From an uncultured Tessaracoccus sp. (GTDB taxonomy: Bacteria > Actinomycetota > Actinomycetes > Propionibacteriales > Propionibacteriaceae), in assembly GCF_947286155.1 (NCBI RefSeq), contig NZ_CAMYPD010000047.1, positions 1 to 17,879 on the forward strand: DNA of 17,879 bases. Direction: 5' to 3'. Below are positions 6,181 to 13,882 of this stretch, piece after piece (the stretch's first letter is position 1; each line of letters begins with the position of its first letter). The notes below the pieces were generated by a model. That model had not been told where the DNA came from. It made no database searches and saw nothing but the letters and a program-made list of their open reading frames with translations. Position numbers and translations under genes: made by a program.

Positions 6181-7578
6181 TCAGCTGGTGAGCAGACCGT
6201 CGTCGCGGGTATGCAAGCGACGCGCAGCTTCCGCCACGGAGCCCGACATCGACGGGTACACGGTGAAGGTGTTGCTGAACTGGTCGACGGTGATGCGCTG
6301 GCGCACAGCGAGGGTGACGGCGTGGATGAGCTCCGACGCGCGCGGTGCGACGACGACGCCGCCCACGATGATGCCCGTAGTGGGAAGACAGAAGAGCTTG
6401 ACGAATCCGTCGCGGAACGACTGCATCTTCGAGCGGGCGTTGCCGTCGAGCGAGAGCATGACGGAGGCGACGTTGATCTTCCCAGAGTCGGCTTGCTCCT
6501 GCGTGACACCCACCGTCGCGACCTCCGGCGAGGTGAACACGTTCGACGACACCTGGCGCACATCGAGCGGCGTGACAGCGTCGCCCAGCGAGTGCTGCAT
6601 GGCGATGCGGCCTTGCATGGCTGCCACGGATGCGAGCGGGAACACGCCCGTCACGTCGCCGGCTGCGTACACGTTGGCGACGTTCGTGCGGGAGACCCTG
6701 TCGACGGGGATGTGGCCCCACTGGGTGGTGACCACGCCGGCGGCGTCGAGGCCGAGGTCGGCGGTGTTGGGTGTGGCGCCGACGGCGAATAGCGCGTGCG
6801 ACCCTACGATCTCCTCACCGGTAGCGAGCGTGACGACGACCTCGTCGCCCTCCCTGCGGGCGGCGAGCGCGCGCGACTCAGCCTTGATTTCCATGCCGCG
6901 CTCGGTAAACACCTTCTGGAGCGCGTGGGCAGCGTCGGCATCTTGCCCGGGCAGCACCTGCGAGCGCGACGACACCAAGACGACGTCACAACCCAGGCCG
7001 CGGTACGCGCTGGCGAACTCCATGCCGGTCACGCCTGAGCCGACCACGATGAGGCGCTCCGGTAGCTCGTCGAGTTCGTAGAGTTGCTTCCAATTCAGGA
7101 TGCGCTCGCCGTCGGTTTTGGCGTCGGGGAGTTCACGCGGGGTGGTGCCGGTGGCGAGGAGCACGACGTCGGCGTCGAGCGCGGTTTCACCGTCGTCGGA
7201 GTTGACGATCACGCGCTCGGCTCCGTCGAGGCGGCCGGTGCCGTCGATGATGGTGATGCCTTCGGCTTCGAGGCGCGCGCGGATGTCATGCGACTGCGCC
7301 CGCGCGAGCGCCATGATGCGACGGTTCACCTCGGCGAAGTCGACGCTCACCGCGTCGGAGCCGCCGTCGATGCGCAGGCCAAGCTCCTTCGCGTGCTCGA
7401 TGCGGAAGAGCACCTCGGCGGTTGCGATGAGGGTTTTGGATGGGACGCAGTCGGTGAGTACCGCTGCTCCGCCGAGGCCCGTGCGCTCCACGAGCGTTAC
7501 CTCGCCCCCCAGCTGGCGCCCCACGAGCGCCGCTTCGTATCCGCCTGGTCCGCCGCCGATGATCACAACCTTGGTCAC
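6181..7578 (-). CDS. lpdA: LpdA-like NAD(P)H:quinone oxidoreductase
   Basis: This 465-residue FAD/NAD(P) pyridine nucleotide-disulfide reductase fold begins VVIIGGGPGGYEAAL for FAD binding. A second Rossmann motif, IVVGSGVTGMEFA, lies near the middle, then YAAGDVTG for FAD and a C-terminal dimerisation domain. The active-site segment reads GGAAVLTDCVPSKT (36-49), so only Cys44 is present; the first Cys of the usual CxxxxC pair is Ala39. The C-terminal His-Glu dyad segment is VYPSMSGSVAEAA, without His. It therefore cannot be a true lipoamide dehydrogenase. It closely resembles M. tuberculosis LpdA (Rv3303c), a quinone reductase implicated in oxidative stress. The GTG start has AAGGA seven bases upstream. 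It is divergent from punA, the same neighbourhood as in mycobacteria. Confidence 0.88.
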   Translation of the reverse strand: MTKVVIIGGGPGGYEAALVGRQLGGEVTLVERTGLGGAAVLTDCVPSKTLIATAEVLFRIEHAKELGLRIDGGSDAVSVDFAEVNRRIMALARAQSHDIRARLEAEGITIIDGTGRLDGAERVIVNSDDGETALDADVVLLATGTTPRELPDAKTDGERILNWKQLYELDELPERLIVVGSGVTGMEFASAYRGLGCDVVLVSSRSQVLPGQDADAAHALQKVFTERGMEIKAESRALAARREGDEVVVTLATGEEIVGSHALFAVGATPNTADLGLDAAGVVTTQWGHIPVDRVSRTNVANVYAAGDVTGVFPLASVAAMQGRIAMQHSLGDAVTPLDVRQVSSNVFTSPEVATVGVTQEQADSGKINVASVMLSLDGNARSKMQSFRDGFVKLFCLPTTGIIVGGVVVAPRASELIHAVTLAVRQRITVDQFSNTFTVYPSMSGSVAEAARRLHTRDDGLLTS

Positions 7579-7702
7579 GCCCCCATCCTTGCATACCCAG
7601 CGCTTGGTCGGCAGCGAAACGAGCGCCCGGCGCCTGCGTCGTGCGTCGGGCTCGCTCCGTCGCTACGCCGTGCTGGCTCCCGCCACGGCGCCCCGCCTCG
7701 CC

Positions 7703-7827
7703 CGGGCAGGTGCAACCTGTGCGGCAACAGAGCGGATCAAGTGTCACCTGCTTCCCGACGACGCCTCGTCGCGGCGAAGCAGGTGACACCTGTTCCGGAA
7801 CAGAGCCGCACAGGTTACGTCTGCCCG
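7703..7827. repeat. Composite nested palindromic element, 125 bp
   Basis: Nested arms are, from outside in: CGGGCAG 7703-7709 with CTGCCCG 7821-7827; AACCTGTGCGGC 7714-7725 with GCCGCACAGGTT 7805-7816; GTGTCACCTGCTTC 7741-7754 with GAAGCAGGTGACAC 7776-7789; and a small GACGA/TCGTC stem in the centre. CTGTTCCGGAACAG (7790-7803) is itself a perfect palindrome, and CAGGTG-A-CACCTG (7780-7792) is an odd-length one. Confidence 0.8.
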
Positions 7828-7874
7828 ACTACGGCGATGGGTGTACACGGCTGCGGACATCCCCCAGCTACTCG

Positions 7875-7880
7875 TAGACT
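7875..7880 (+). promoter_or_regulatory. -10 box of punA, predicted leaderless
   Basis: TAGACT is followed by seven bases and the punA ATG. There is no Shine-Dalgarno, so transcription probably starts at or next to the start codon. A weak -35 (TGCGGA, 7852-7857) sits 17 bases upstream. Confidence 0.5.
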
Positions 7881-7887
7881 GGCTGGC

Positions 7888-8682
7888 ATGACGCAAACCC
7901 CGGAAGAACTTGCCCGCGACGCAGCGCAGCATCTCAGCGCACTTGTCCCGACGATCGACCTCGCCCTGGTGCTGGGATCAGGCTGGTCGAGCGGTGCCGA
8001 CCAGCTGGGCGACACCATCGCCGAAGTAGAGCTCGCTACGGTGCCTGGATTCGCTAAGCCCGTTGTCAGCGGCCACGGCGGCGCGCTGCGCGTCGTGCGT
8101 ACGGCCGCCGGAAAGACCGCCGCGGTGTTCACCGGACGCACCCACTACTACGAAGGCCGCGGCGTCGCCCCCGTCGTGCACGGCGTGCGCACCGCCGCGA
8201 GCTGGGGCGCCAAGCAGATCGTGCTCACCAACGGATGCGGTGGCCTCAACCCCGACTGGGCGCCGGGCACCGTCGTGCTCATCAAAGACCACATCAACCT
8301 CACCGGCGACACCCCGCTCGTCGGCGCCAACTTCGTCGACATGACCGAGGCCTACTCCAAGCGCCTGCGCGACCTGGCCCACGGCGTCGACGCATCCCTC
8401 CCCGAGGGCGTGTACGTGCAGTTCCGCGGCCCCCAGTACGAAACCCCCGCCGAGGTGAAGATGGCCGGAATCCTGGGCGGCGATCTCGTCGGCATGTCAA
8501 CGACGCTCGAAACCCTCGCTGCCCGTGAGGCTGGGCTCGAGGTACTCGGGCTGTCGCTGGTGACCAATGCTGCGGCTGGGATGAGCGGCGACAACCTCGA
8601 CCACGCCGAAGTGCTGCAGGCCGGGAAGGATGCGGGCCCCCGCCTGGCATCGCTACTCAGCGGCATCGTCGCTGCACTCTAG
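7888..8682 (+). CDS. punA: Purine nucleoside phosphorylase
   Basis: This 264-residue enzyme of the trimeric PNP family cleaves purine nucleosides with phosphate to the base and ribose-1-phosphate in the salvage pathway. Motifs in order: ALVLGSGW (phosphate site), SGHGG, FTGRTHYYEG, VLTNGCGGLNPDW, VQFRGPQYETPAEV, GMSTTLETLAAR, and SLVTNAAAG with the base-binding Asn near the C-terminus. The frame is open far upstream, but the start is the ATG at 7888: protein homology begins here and TAGACT is placed for a leaderless start. The next gene begins 8 bases after the stop, so the two form an operon. Ribose-1-phosphate released here is a possible substrate for a neighbouring phosphopentomutase-type activity. 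The mycobacterial name is deoD or punA. Confidence 0.92.
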   Translation: MTQTPEELARDAAQHLSALVPTIDLALVLGSGWSSGADQLGDTIAEVELATVPGFAKPVVSGHGGALRVVRTAAGKTAAVFTGRTHYYEGRGVAPVVHGVRTAASWGAKQIVLTNGCGGLNPDWAPGTVVLIKDHINLTGDTPLVGANFVDMTEAYSKRLRDLAHGVDASLPEGVYVQFRGPQYETPAEVKMAGILGGDLVGMSTTLETLAAREAGLEVLGLSLVTNAAAGMSGDNLDHAEVLQAGKDAGPRLASLLSGIVAAL

Positions 8683-8690
8683 GAGGAACC

Positions 8691-10346
8691 ATGTCCATCA
8701 TCGACGACGCAATCGCCTGGCGCGACGCCGACTTCGACCCCGACACACGAGCCGAACTCGCCGACCTCATCACCCGAAGCGAGTCGCGCGACTCCGACAT
8801 CGCGCGCCCAGCGCTGGAAGCCCTCGAGAGTGCCTTCGCCGGCACGCTCCAGTTCGGCACCGCCGGGCTCAGGGGCCAGCTCGGCCCCGGCCCTGCGCGC
8901 ATGAACCGCGTCGTCGTCACGCGCGCAGCCGCCGGATTCGCCCGCTGGCTCCACGGCGAAGGCATCACAGCCGGGACGGTCATCGTCGGGTATGACGCCC
9001 GGCATAAGTCGGCCGACTTCGCCCTCGACACCGCGCAGATCTTCGCCGGAGCGGGTTACGACGTGCTCCTCACCGACGAGCCCACCCCCACCCCGCTCAT
9101 CGCCTACGGCATCCAACACTACGGTTGCGTCGCAGGCATCGTCGTCACGGCCTCGCACAACCCGCCGCAGGACAATGGCTACAAGGTGTACCTCGGCGAC
9201 GGCTCACAGATCGTCCCGCCCGTCGACGACCAAATCGCCGCCTGCATCGCAGAGGTCGCGACGGAAGACCTCACCGCGCTGCCCCGCAGCGACGAACGGA
9301 CCATCATCGGCGACGACCTACGCGACGCCTACGTCGCGCGCTTGCAGGAACTCGTCGGAGCTGACGCCCCGACGGATGTCCGCTGGGTGCACACCTCGAT
9401 GCATGGCGTCGGCGCCCGCGTCGTCCGCCAAGCCGCACGCACTCTTGGGTTCCCGAAGCCCGTCGAGGTGTCCGAGCAGTCCAACCCCGACCCGGATTTC
9501 CCCACCGTCTCGTTCCCCAATCCCGAGGAGCCAGGCGCCATCGATCTGGCGCTTTCCCTCGCCCGCCACTCCGAAGCGGATGTCGTCATCGCCAATGATC
9601 CCGACGCCGACCGGTGCGCCGTCGCGACGAGAATGGACGGCGATTGGCGGATGCTCACCGGCGACGAGCTGGGCGCACTGCTCGGCGACGACGCCATCCG
9701 CCGCGGGGTCCCTGGCGTACTCGCGAACTCCGTCGTGAGCTCAACACTGCTGCGCGCCATGGCACGCGACGCCGGGCGCGAACACCAGACCACACTCACC
9801 GGGTTCAAGTGGATCGGACGCGTGCCGAACCTCGCATTCGGCTACGAGGAGGCCATCGGCTACTGCTGCGACCCGCAAGCGGTGCCCGACAAAGACGGCA
9901 TCTCTGCAGCCATGGCGGTGCTGCGCATCACCGCCGAGCTCAAGGCGGAGGGCAAGACCATCCAGAACCGGCTCGACGACATCGCGCGCCACTACGGCGT
10001 CTACGCTACATCCCAGCTCGCGGTGCGGGTGGCGGATCTGTCGATCATCGCCCAGGCCATGGCGAAGTTGCGCGGCAATCCGCCGACGACGCTGCTCGAC
10101 CAGCCCGTCACCGTCGTGGATTTGCTGCCGGGGTCACCGGAGCTTCCTCCCACCGACGCGGTCGAACTCACTGGCCAGCGCGTGCACGTCGTCGCCCGCC
10201 CGAGTGGCACGGAGCCCAAGCTGAAGTGCTACCTCGAGGTGCGCATGGATCCCGCCGACGACGTGAGCCGCTCGCGCGACGCTGCTGCCGAACTGCTCCG
10301 GCGTCTGCGCGAGGAGATGGCGGAGGCCCTCGGCGTCGAGGAGTGA
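8691..10346 (+). CDS. pmmB: Phosphomannomutase/phosphopentomutase-type phosphohexomutase
   Basis: This 551-residue alpha-D-phosphohexomutase has all four domains. The catalytic phosphoserine loop is TASHNPPQDNGYKVY, with Ser155. The metal loop is DPDADR (303-308), with Asp303, 305 and 307 binding Mg. The sugar-specificity loop is FGYEEAIGYC, and the phosphate-binding loop is RPSGTEPKLK from Arg503. The length fits the PmmB/PGM2-like subgroup (about 550), which is larger than bacterial ManB and often acts on ribose-1-phosphate or glucose-1-phosphate. The location directly after punA favours phosphopentomutase activity in nucleoside catabolism; that is inference. The start ATG has a full AGGAGG four bases upstream. 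A 75-bp perfect inverted repeat begins 12 bases after the stop. Confidence 0.9.
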   Translation: MSIIDDAIAWRDADFDPDTRAELADLITRSESRDSDIARPALEALESAFAGTLQFGTAGLRGQLGPGPARMNRVVVTRAAAGFARWLHGEGITAGTVIVGYDARHKSADFALDTAQIFAGAGYDVLLTDEPTPTPLIAYGIQHYGCVAGIVVTASHNPPQDNGYKVYLGDGSQIVPPVDDQIAACIAEVATEDLTALPRSDERTIIGDDLRDAYVARLQELVGADAPTDVRWVHTSMHGVGARVVRQAARTLGFPKPVEVSEQSNPDPDFPTVSFPNPEEPGAIDLALSLARHSEADVVIANDPDADRCAVATRMDGDWRMLTGDELGALLGDDAIRRGVPGVLANSVVSSTLLRAMARDAGREHQTTLTGFKWIGRVPNLAFGYEEAIGYCCDPQAVPDKDGISAAMAVLRITAELKAEGKTIQNRLDDIARHYGVYATSQLAVRVADLSIIAQAMAKLRGNPPTTLLDQPVTVVDLLPGSPELPPTDAVELTGQRVHVVARPSGTEPKLKCYLEVRMDPADDVSRSRDAAAELLRRLREEMAEALGVEE

Positions 10347-10358
10347 TCTCCCAGTTGC

Positions 10359-10433
10359 TCGACTGAGCGCACACCAGATGGAAATAACCGCCCTATGAGG
10401 GCCAGAATTCGCATCTGGTGTGCGCTCAGTCGA
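10359..10433. repeat. 75-bp perfect inverted repeat after pmmB
   Basis: The left arm 10359-10380 (starting TCGACTGAGCGC) and the right arm 10412-10433 (ending GCGCTCAGTCGA) are perfect 22-bp inverted complements around a 31-base loop. The loop contains its own hairpin, GCCCT-ATG-AGGGC (10389-10401). It lies 12 bases after the pmmB stop and may terminate that operon. It has the same total length as the element at 5151-5225 but unrelated arm sequence. Confidence 0.85.
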
Positions 10434-10467
10434 CGTCCAGGCGACAAACCCTGACACAGCGCATCGT

Positions 10468-10473
10468 TAAGAT
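10468..10473 (+). promoter_or_regulatory. -10 box of the DUF2207 gene, predicted leaderless
   Basis: TAAGAT stands six bases before the ATG at 10480, with no Shine-Dalgarno. CTGACA (10451-10456) is too close to be an ordinary -35. Confidence 0.45.
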
Positions 10474-10479
10474 TGGCCC

Positions 10480-12282
10480 ATGACGAAACGGCGGATCTTT
10501 GCGTTATTGGCCGGCCTCCTGGTGTTCTTCATGGCGGCTCCTGCCGCTCATGCGCAAGAGGGCACCCCGTACCGCGACATCAACGTGGACGTGCGGCTCG
10601 ACGAGCAAGGCACCGCCCACGTGACGATGGACTTCACCATGGAATTCGACCAGAAGTCCGGGCGCGGGCCCGTCTTGCGGTTCTTCACCACGCAGAAGGA
10701 TGGCCAGAATCCCGACGAGGAATACGTCTTCGACTACTCCAAGCCGAAAGTCTCATCCCCCACGGGCGCCCGAACCAACCTCAAGGTGACGGATGGCCAG
10801 AACGCGGTGGAGTGGAGAATCGGCGACAAGGATGTCCGCTACCGCGAGCCCCAGCAGTACAAGCTGGAGTTCACGGTGAAAGGCATCGCCTGGGACGATC
10901 ACCCGCAATCCGGGCTCGCGGAGTTCAGCTGGCAGATGTTCTCCAAACTCGATGCGCAATTCACGAACATCAACGCGACGATGTCCGGCCCTGTGGACGT
11001 GGAGAAGACCGCCTGTTTCACCGGCCCCGCCAACCGCACCGAATGCCCAGCAACCATCGATGGTGGCAAGTCCCACATTCACATCGACAGCATCCCCACC
11101 AGGCAGGGCGTCCAGCTCGTCGCGGGCTTCCCCAAGGGTACGTTCAACGGCGCGACACCCAGTAAGCGACGGGTACCTACCGTCGGCTCCAACCTTACTC
11201 CGGGTGTCGTTCCCGGCGCGGCAGCAGGTGGCCTCTCCATCGTCGCTGCCATCGGCACCTGGGTGATGACCCGACGGGCGAAGCGCGACCTGGTGTACCT
11301 CGGACTCACGCCTGGTCTCGCACCGGCAGAGGGTGAGGACGCTCCCGTCGGGCTCAAAAATACGAGCAAGATTCCCGTCGCAGTGCAGTTCCAGCCGCCA
11401 GCGGGCGCCACGCCTGGCGAGATCGGCACACTCATCGACGCGACGGCGGACGGCATCGACGTGTCCGCCACCATCATCGACCTCGCCGTACGCGGCTATC
11501 TCCAGATCATCCCCGACCCGAACGGCAAGGACTTCACCCTGCGCGCGCTGGGCAAGAGCACCGACGGCCTCCACACCTTCGAGTACACCCTGCTCAACCT
11601 CATTTTCGAGGGCAAGCAGACGCGCTCCACGCAGGAGTTGCGCGACGAGCGCTTCCACGACGTCATGGCACAGGCACGTCAGGGGCTCTACCACCAGATG
11701 ACGAAGAACAAGTGGTTCGTGCAGGATCCGCGGACGAGCGGCGTGATGAAGTCTACGATCGGTGTCGTCATCGCCCTGGCCGGGGCGGGGCTCGGATGGT
11801 TGTTGTACCAGCATTCTCTGGCCCTGCTCGGGCTGCCCCTGGTTGTGCTGGGCATTGGCCTCATCGTGGTGGGTATGAACAGTAAGCGCCGCACCGCGCG
11901 TGGCTCGGCAATGCTGCAGCAGGCGCGCGGGTTTGAACTGTACCTGCGCACCGCCGAGGCCGAACAGATCAAGTTCGAGGAAGGTATCGATGTATTCAGC
12001 CGATACCTCCCCTTCGCCATGGTCTTCGGAACTGCAGACCGCTGGGCGAAAACGTTCGAGCAACTCGAGCGCGAAGGTCGCTACCGCGCTGACCGAAGCT
12101 GGATTGCCAGTGACGCCGCCTACGACGCCTGGTTCTACAACTCGATGGCCAATAACTTCGCCAGTTCGTTCTCTAGCTCGGTGAACGCCGCGTCCGCAGC
12201 CCACGCGAGCACGAGTTCCTCGGGCGGTTCCGGCTTTAGCGGTGGCGGTGGCTTCGGCGGCGGCAGCGCCGGCTCGTGGTGA
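10480..12282 (+). CDS. DUF2207 family membrane protein
   Basis: This 600-residue protein has an N-terminal signal peptide (MTKRRIFALLAGLLVFFMAAPAAHA, cleavage likely before QEG). An extracytoplasmic beta-rich domain (about 26-240) opens YRDINVDVRLDEQGTAHVTM. A membrane helix sits at about 247-263, then a cytosolic region contains the DUF2207 hallmark QFQPPAGATPGEIGTLID and DVSATIIDLAVRGYLQI. Two further membrane helices lie at about 423-468, and the C-terminus ends in a Ser/Gly-rich tail (575-600) with repeated GGGGFGGGS. The family is widespread in actinobacteria and of unknown function. No Shine-Dalgarno precedes the ATG; TAAGAT six bases upstream suggests a leaderless transcript. Two Cys (in KTACFTG and RTECPAT) may form an extracellular disulfide. 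The gene is separated from pmmB by a palindrome and is probably independently transcribed. Confidence 0.9.
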   Translation: MTKRRIFALLAGLLVFFMAAPAAHAQEGTPYRDINVDVRLDEQGTAHVTMDFTMEFDQKSGRGPVLRFFTTQKDGQNPDEEYVFDYSKPKVSSPTGARTNLKVTDGQNAVEWRIGDKDVRYREPQQYKLEFTVKGIAWDDHPQSGLAEFSWQMFSKLDAQFTNINATMSGPVDVEKTACFTGPANRTECPATIDGGKSHIHIDSIPTRQGVQLVAGFPKGTFNGATPSKRRVPTVGSNLTPGVVPGAAAGGLSIVAAIGTWVMTRRAKRDLVYLGLTPGLAPAEGEDAPVGLKNTSKIPVAVQFQPPAGATPGEIGTLIDATADGIDVSATIIDLAVRGYLQIIPDPNGKDFTLRALGKSTDGLHTFEYTLLNLIFEGKQTRSTQELRDERFHDVMAQARQGLYHQMTKNKWFVQDPRTSGVMKSTIGVVIALAGAGLGWLLYQHSLALLGLPLVVLGIGLIVVGMNSKRRTARGSAMLQQARGFELYLRTAEAEQIKFEEGIDVFSRYLPFAMVFGTADRWAKTFEQLEREGRYRADRSWIASDAAYDAWFYNSMANNFASSFSSSVNAASAAHASTSSSGGSGFSGGGGFGGGSAGSW

Positions 12283-12294
12283 GGTGCTTCTTCA

Positions 12295-12335
12295 GATCGT
12301 TTCAAGACGACCGCTTCGCGGTCTCCTCAACGATC
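12295..12335. repeat. REP-like hairpin element, copy 3
   Basis: The outer arms are GATCGTT (12295-12301) and AACGATC (12329-12335). The inner stem is ACCGC (12310-12314), loop TTC, GCGGT (12318-12322). The flanks TTTCAAGAC and CTCCTCAAC match the other two REP-like copies. It lies 12 bases after the DUF2207 stop and may double as a terminator. A degenerate partial copy (CCTCCTCAATGACCGG) seems to follow at about 12356-12371. Confidence 0.65.
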
Positions 12336-12470
12336 GGGCTGAGGGTAACGCGCGGCCTCCTCAATGACCGGATGGATAGCCCCGTAAACCCACGCTGACA
12401 AGGCCATCCAAAATTGTCAGAGGTGCCGTCTACAGTGTTGCACGTACCTGGAACAAGGGGGTGAACAAGG

Positions 12471-13859
12471 ATGTTGACGGCAACTGGAGTCGACGCGTTA
12501 CAGCTCGCTGCCGACGCACGCCAGCAGCGCAAGCTGGCGCAGATCGCGGAGGTCGTCGGTCTCGCGCGGGCGGCCGAGGAATACCACGTGACGCGCTCCG
12601 ACGTGCAGGACGCCCTCGAGCAGATTGCCCAGGAAGCCGCCGTCACGGGGCGTCTCGGTGCGCCTGCGGTGGGTGAATTCTTCGCACTCGAAGCTGCCGC
12701 GGTGCTGGGCATCAGCCCAGGTGCGATGTTCATGAAGCTCCACGCCATCTTGTCGGTGCAACACCGCCACCCCATCATGTGGCAGCGCTTCCTCGCCGGC
12801 GAGCTCTGGTGGCACGAGGCCGCGGAAGTCGAAGATCTGTGTAGCGGCCTCACGCTCGAGGCCGCCCGCCGGGTCGATGAGTTGGTCGACGTCGCGCGTC
12901 GCACACTTTCTTGGTCGACGGTCGTCCAGCGGATGCCGCACTACATCGCACTAGCATGCCCCGCGGAGGCGCAGCGCCAACGGCAGCGCCAGTCCGCGCG
13001 CAGGCACGTGCGCGTGGGCAAGTTTGAGCACGGCAGCGCTCACATCGACGGGCTACTCGACGCAAGAGACGCCGTCGATTTCGAGGGCGCCATCTCAGAG
13101 CTCGCGAAACGCCTTCCAGACCCCGACGACCCACACGCGGTGCTGACGGCAGAAGACAAGCGCCAGATCCGCCGGGCTGCCGCCGTGGGCGAGCTCGCTC
13201 GTGCGGCGCTCGGGCAAGACACGCTGCCCACGCACACACTCGTGGTGCACATGGACGCCACCGATCCGGCACTCGACCCCGACGACGACGGCACCGGCGC
13301 TGCGTGGGTCGAACGCTGGGGCACACTACTCAGCGAGGATCTCCCGAGCTTCCTCGCGGGCTCCAAGGTGACGGTTCGCCCCGTCGTAGATATCCGTCGC
13401 CTCACACCAGAGCACCAGCACGACCCCTCGTTGCCGCTGCGCTTCGCCATCCAGCAGCGTCATCCGACGGAGGTCTTCCCCTACGGCACCCGGCCGTCGC
13501 GGTCCTGCGATCTCGACCACGTCGAGCCCTACCGCGACGACGGAACGCCCGGCCAGACGAGGCCCGGCAACCTGGCGCCATTGTCACGGCGGACGCATCG
13601 CGCCAAGACATTCGGCGGCTTCGTCCTCCACCAGCCCGCACCGGGCGTGTTCCACTGGCGAACGCCGCACGGGTGGGAGTTCGTCGTCGACGATCTCGGT
13701 GTGCACCGCATCACTTCACCGCCCAAGCGGGTCCCCGACGAGCCCCCTCCCGAGCCATGGGACGCGCATCCGCCCGAACCCCCGCTGCCCGACGAGCCTC
13801 CGCCTCCTGAACGTGAGGTGCTCGTCGCGCTCCAGCATGAGCTCTTCCCAGCGTGCTGA
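12471..13859 (+). CDS. DUF222 / HNH endonuclease-domain protein (13E12-repeat type)
   Basis: This 462-residue protein has a long helical DUF222 region (about 10-300) and a C-terminal HNH nuclease motif. The motif is CDLDHVEPY with His350, then GQTRPGNLAPL with Asn367, then RRTHRAKT with His376. The paired zinc cysteines of many HNH domains are missing; this matches the DLDH...PGQT...NL subgroup as I know it, so it is not necessarily inactive. The C-terminal tail is Pro/Glu-rich (PPPEPWDAHPPEPPLPDEPPPP). Such proteins occur in many copies per actinobacterial genome and are related to the REP13E12 family of mycobacteria; their biological role is not established. The ATG at 12471 is supported by AAGGGGG nine bases upstream; TACAGT (12431-12436) may be the -10. 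It is convergent to metG with a 23-bp gap. Confidence 0.88.
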   Translation: MLTATGVDALQLAADARQQRKLAQIAEVVGLARAAEEYHVTRSDVQDALEQIAQEAAVTGRLGAPAVGEFFALEAAAVLGISPGAMFMKLHAILSVQHRHPIMWQRFLAGELWWHEAAEVEDLCSGLTLEAARRVDELVDVARRTLSWSTVVQRMPHYIALACPAEAQRQRQRQSARRHVRVGKFEHGSAHIDGLLDARDAVDFEGAISELAKRLPDPDDPHAVLTAEDKRQIRRAAAVGELARAALGQDTLPTHTLVVHMDATDPALDPDDDGTGAAWVERWGTLLSEDLPSFLAGSKVTVRPVVDIRRLTPEHQHDPSLPLRFAIQQRHPTEVFPYGTRPSRSCDLDHVEPYRDDGTPGQTRPGNLAPLSRRTHRAKTFGGFVLHQPAPGVFHWRTPHGWEFVVDDLGVHRITSPPKRVPDEPPPEPWDAHPPEPPLPDEPPPPEREVLVALQHELFPAC

Positions 13860-13882
13860 ACCGCTAGCCCGGTCTTGCCCAG

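Larger units (their letters stand above)
7579..7887. other. Divergent lpdA/punA intergenic region rich in palindromes
   Basis: This 309-bp non-coding gap has the lpdA ribosome site at its left end and a punA -10 box at its right end. In between are stacked inverted repeats: a 7-bp pair at 7666-7672/7684-7690 and the composite block 7703-7827. I see no believable gene in either strand. Confidence 0.7.

Noticed and set aside
5465..7081. 538-codon plus-strand frame opposite the unknown membrane protein and lpdA
   Set aside because: It spans two genes and their gap and has a Ser/Thr/Ala-rich composition without motifs.
7084..7887. N-terminal extension of the purine nucleoside phosphorylase frame
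   Set aside because: The frame is open by chance through the antisense of lpdA and the palindromic gap. Family similarity begins at 7888, where a leaderless promoter is placed.
10480..12282. Long open frame on the minus strand opposite the DUF2207 gene (10753-12204)
   Set aside because: It is a GC-rich shadow with no start context. The plus-strand frame has a signal peptide, the family motif and full domain structure.
13500..13600. Loss of zinc cysteines in the HNH motif as evidence of inactivation
   Set aside because: A subgroup of DUF222/HNH proteins with DLDH and PGQT...NL normally lacks these cysteines, so this is not a sign of decay.
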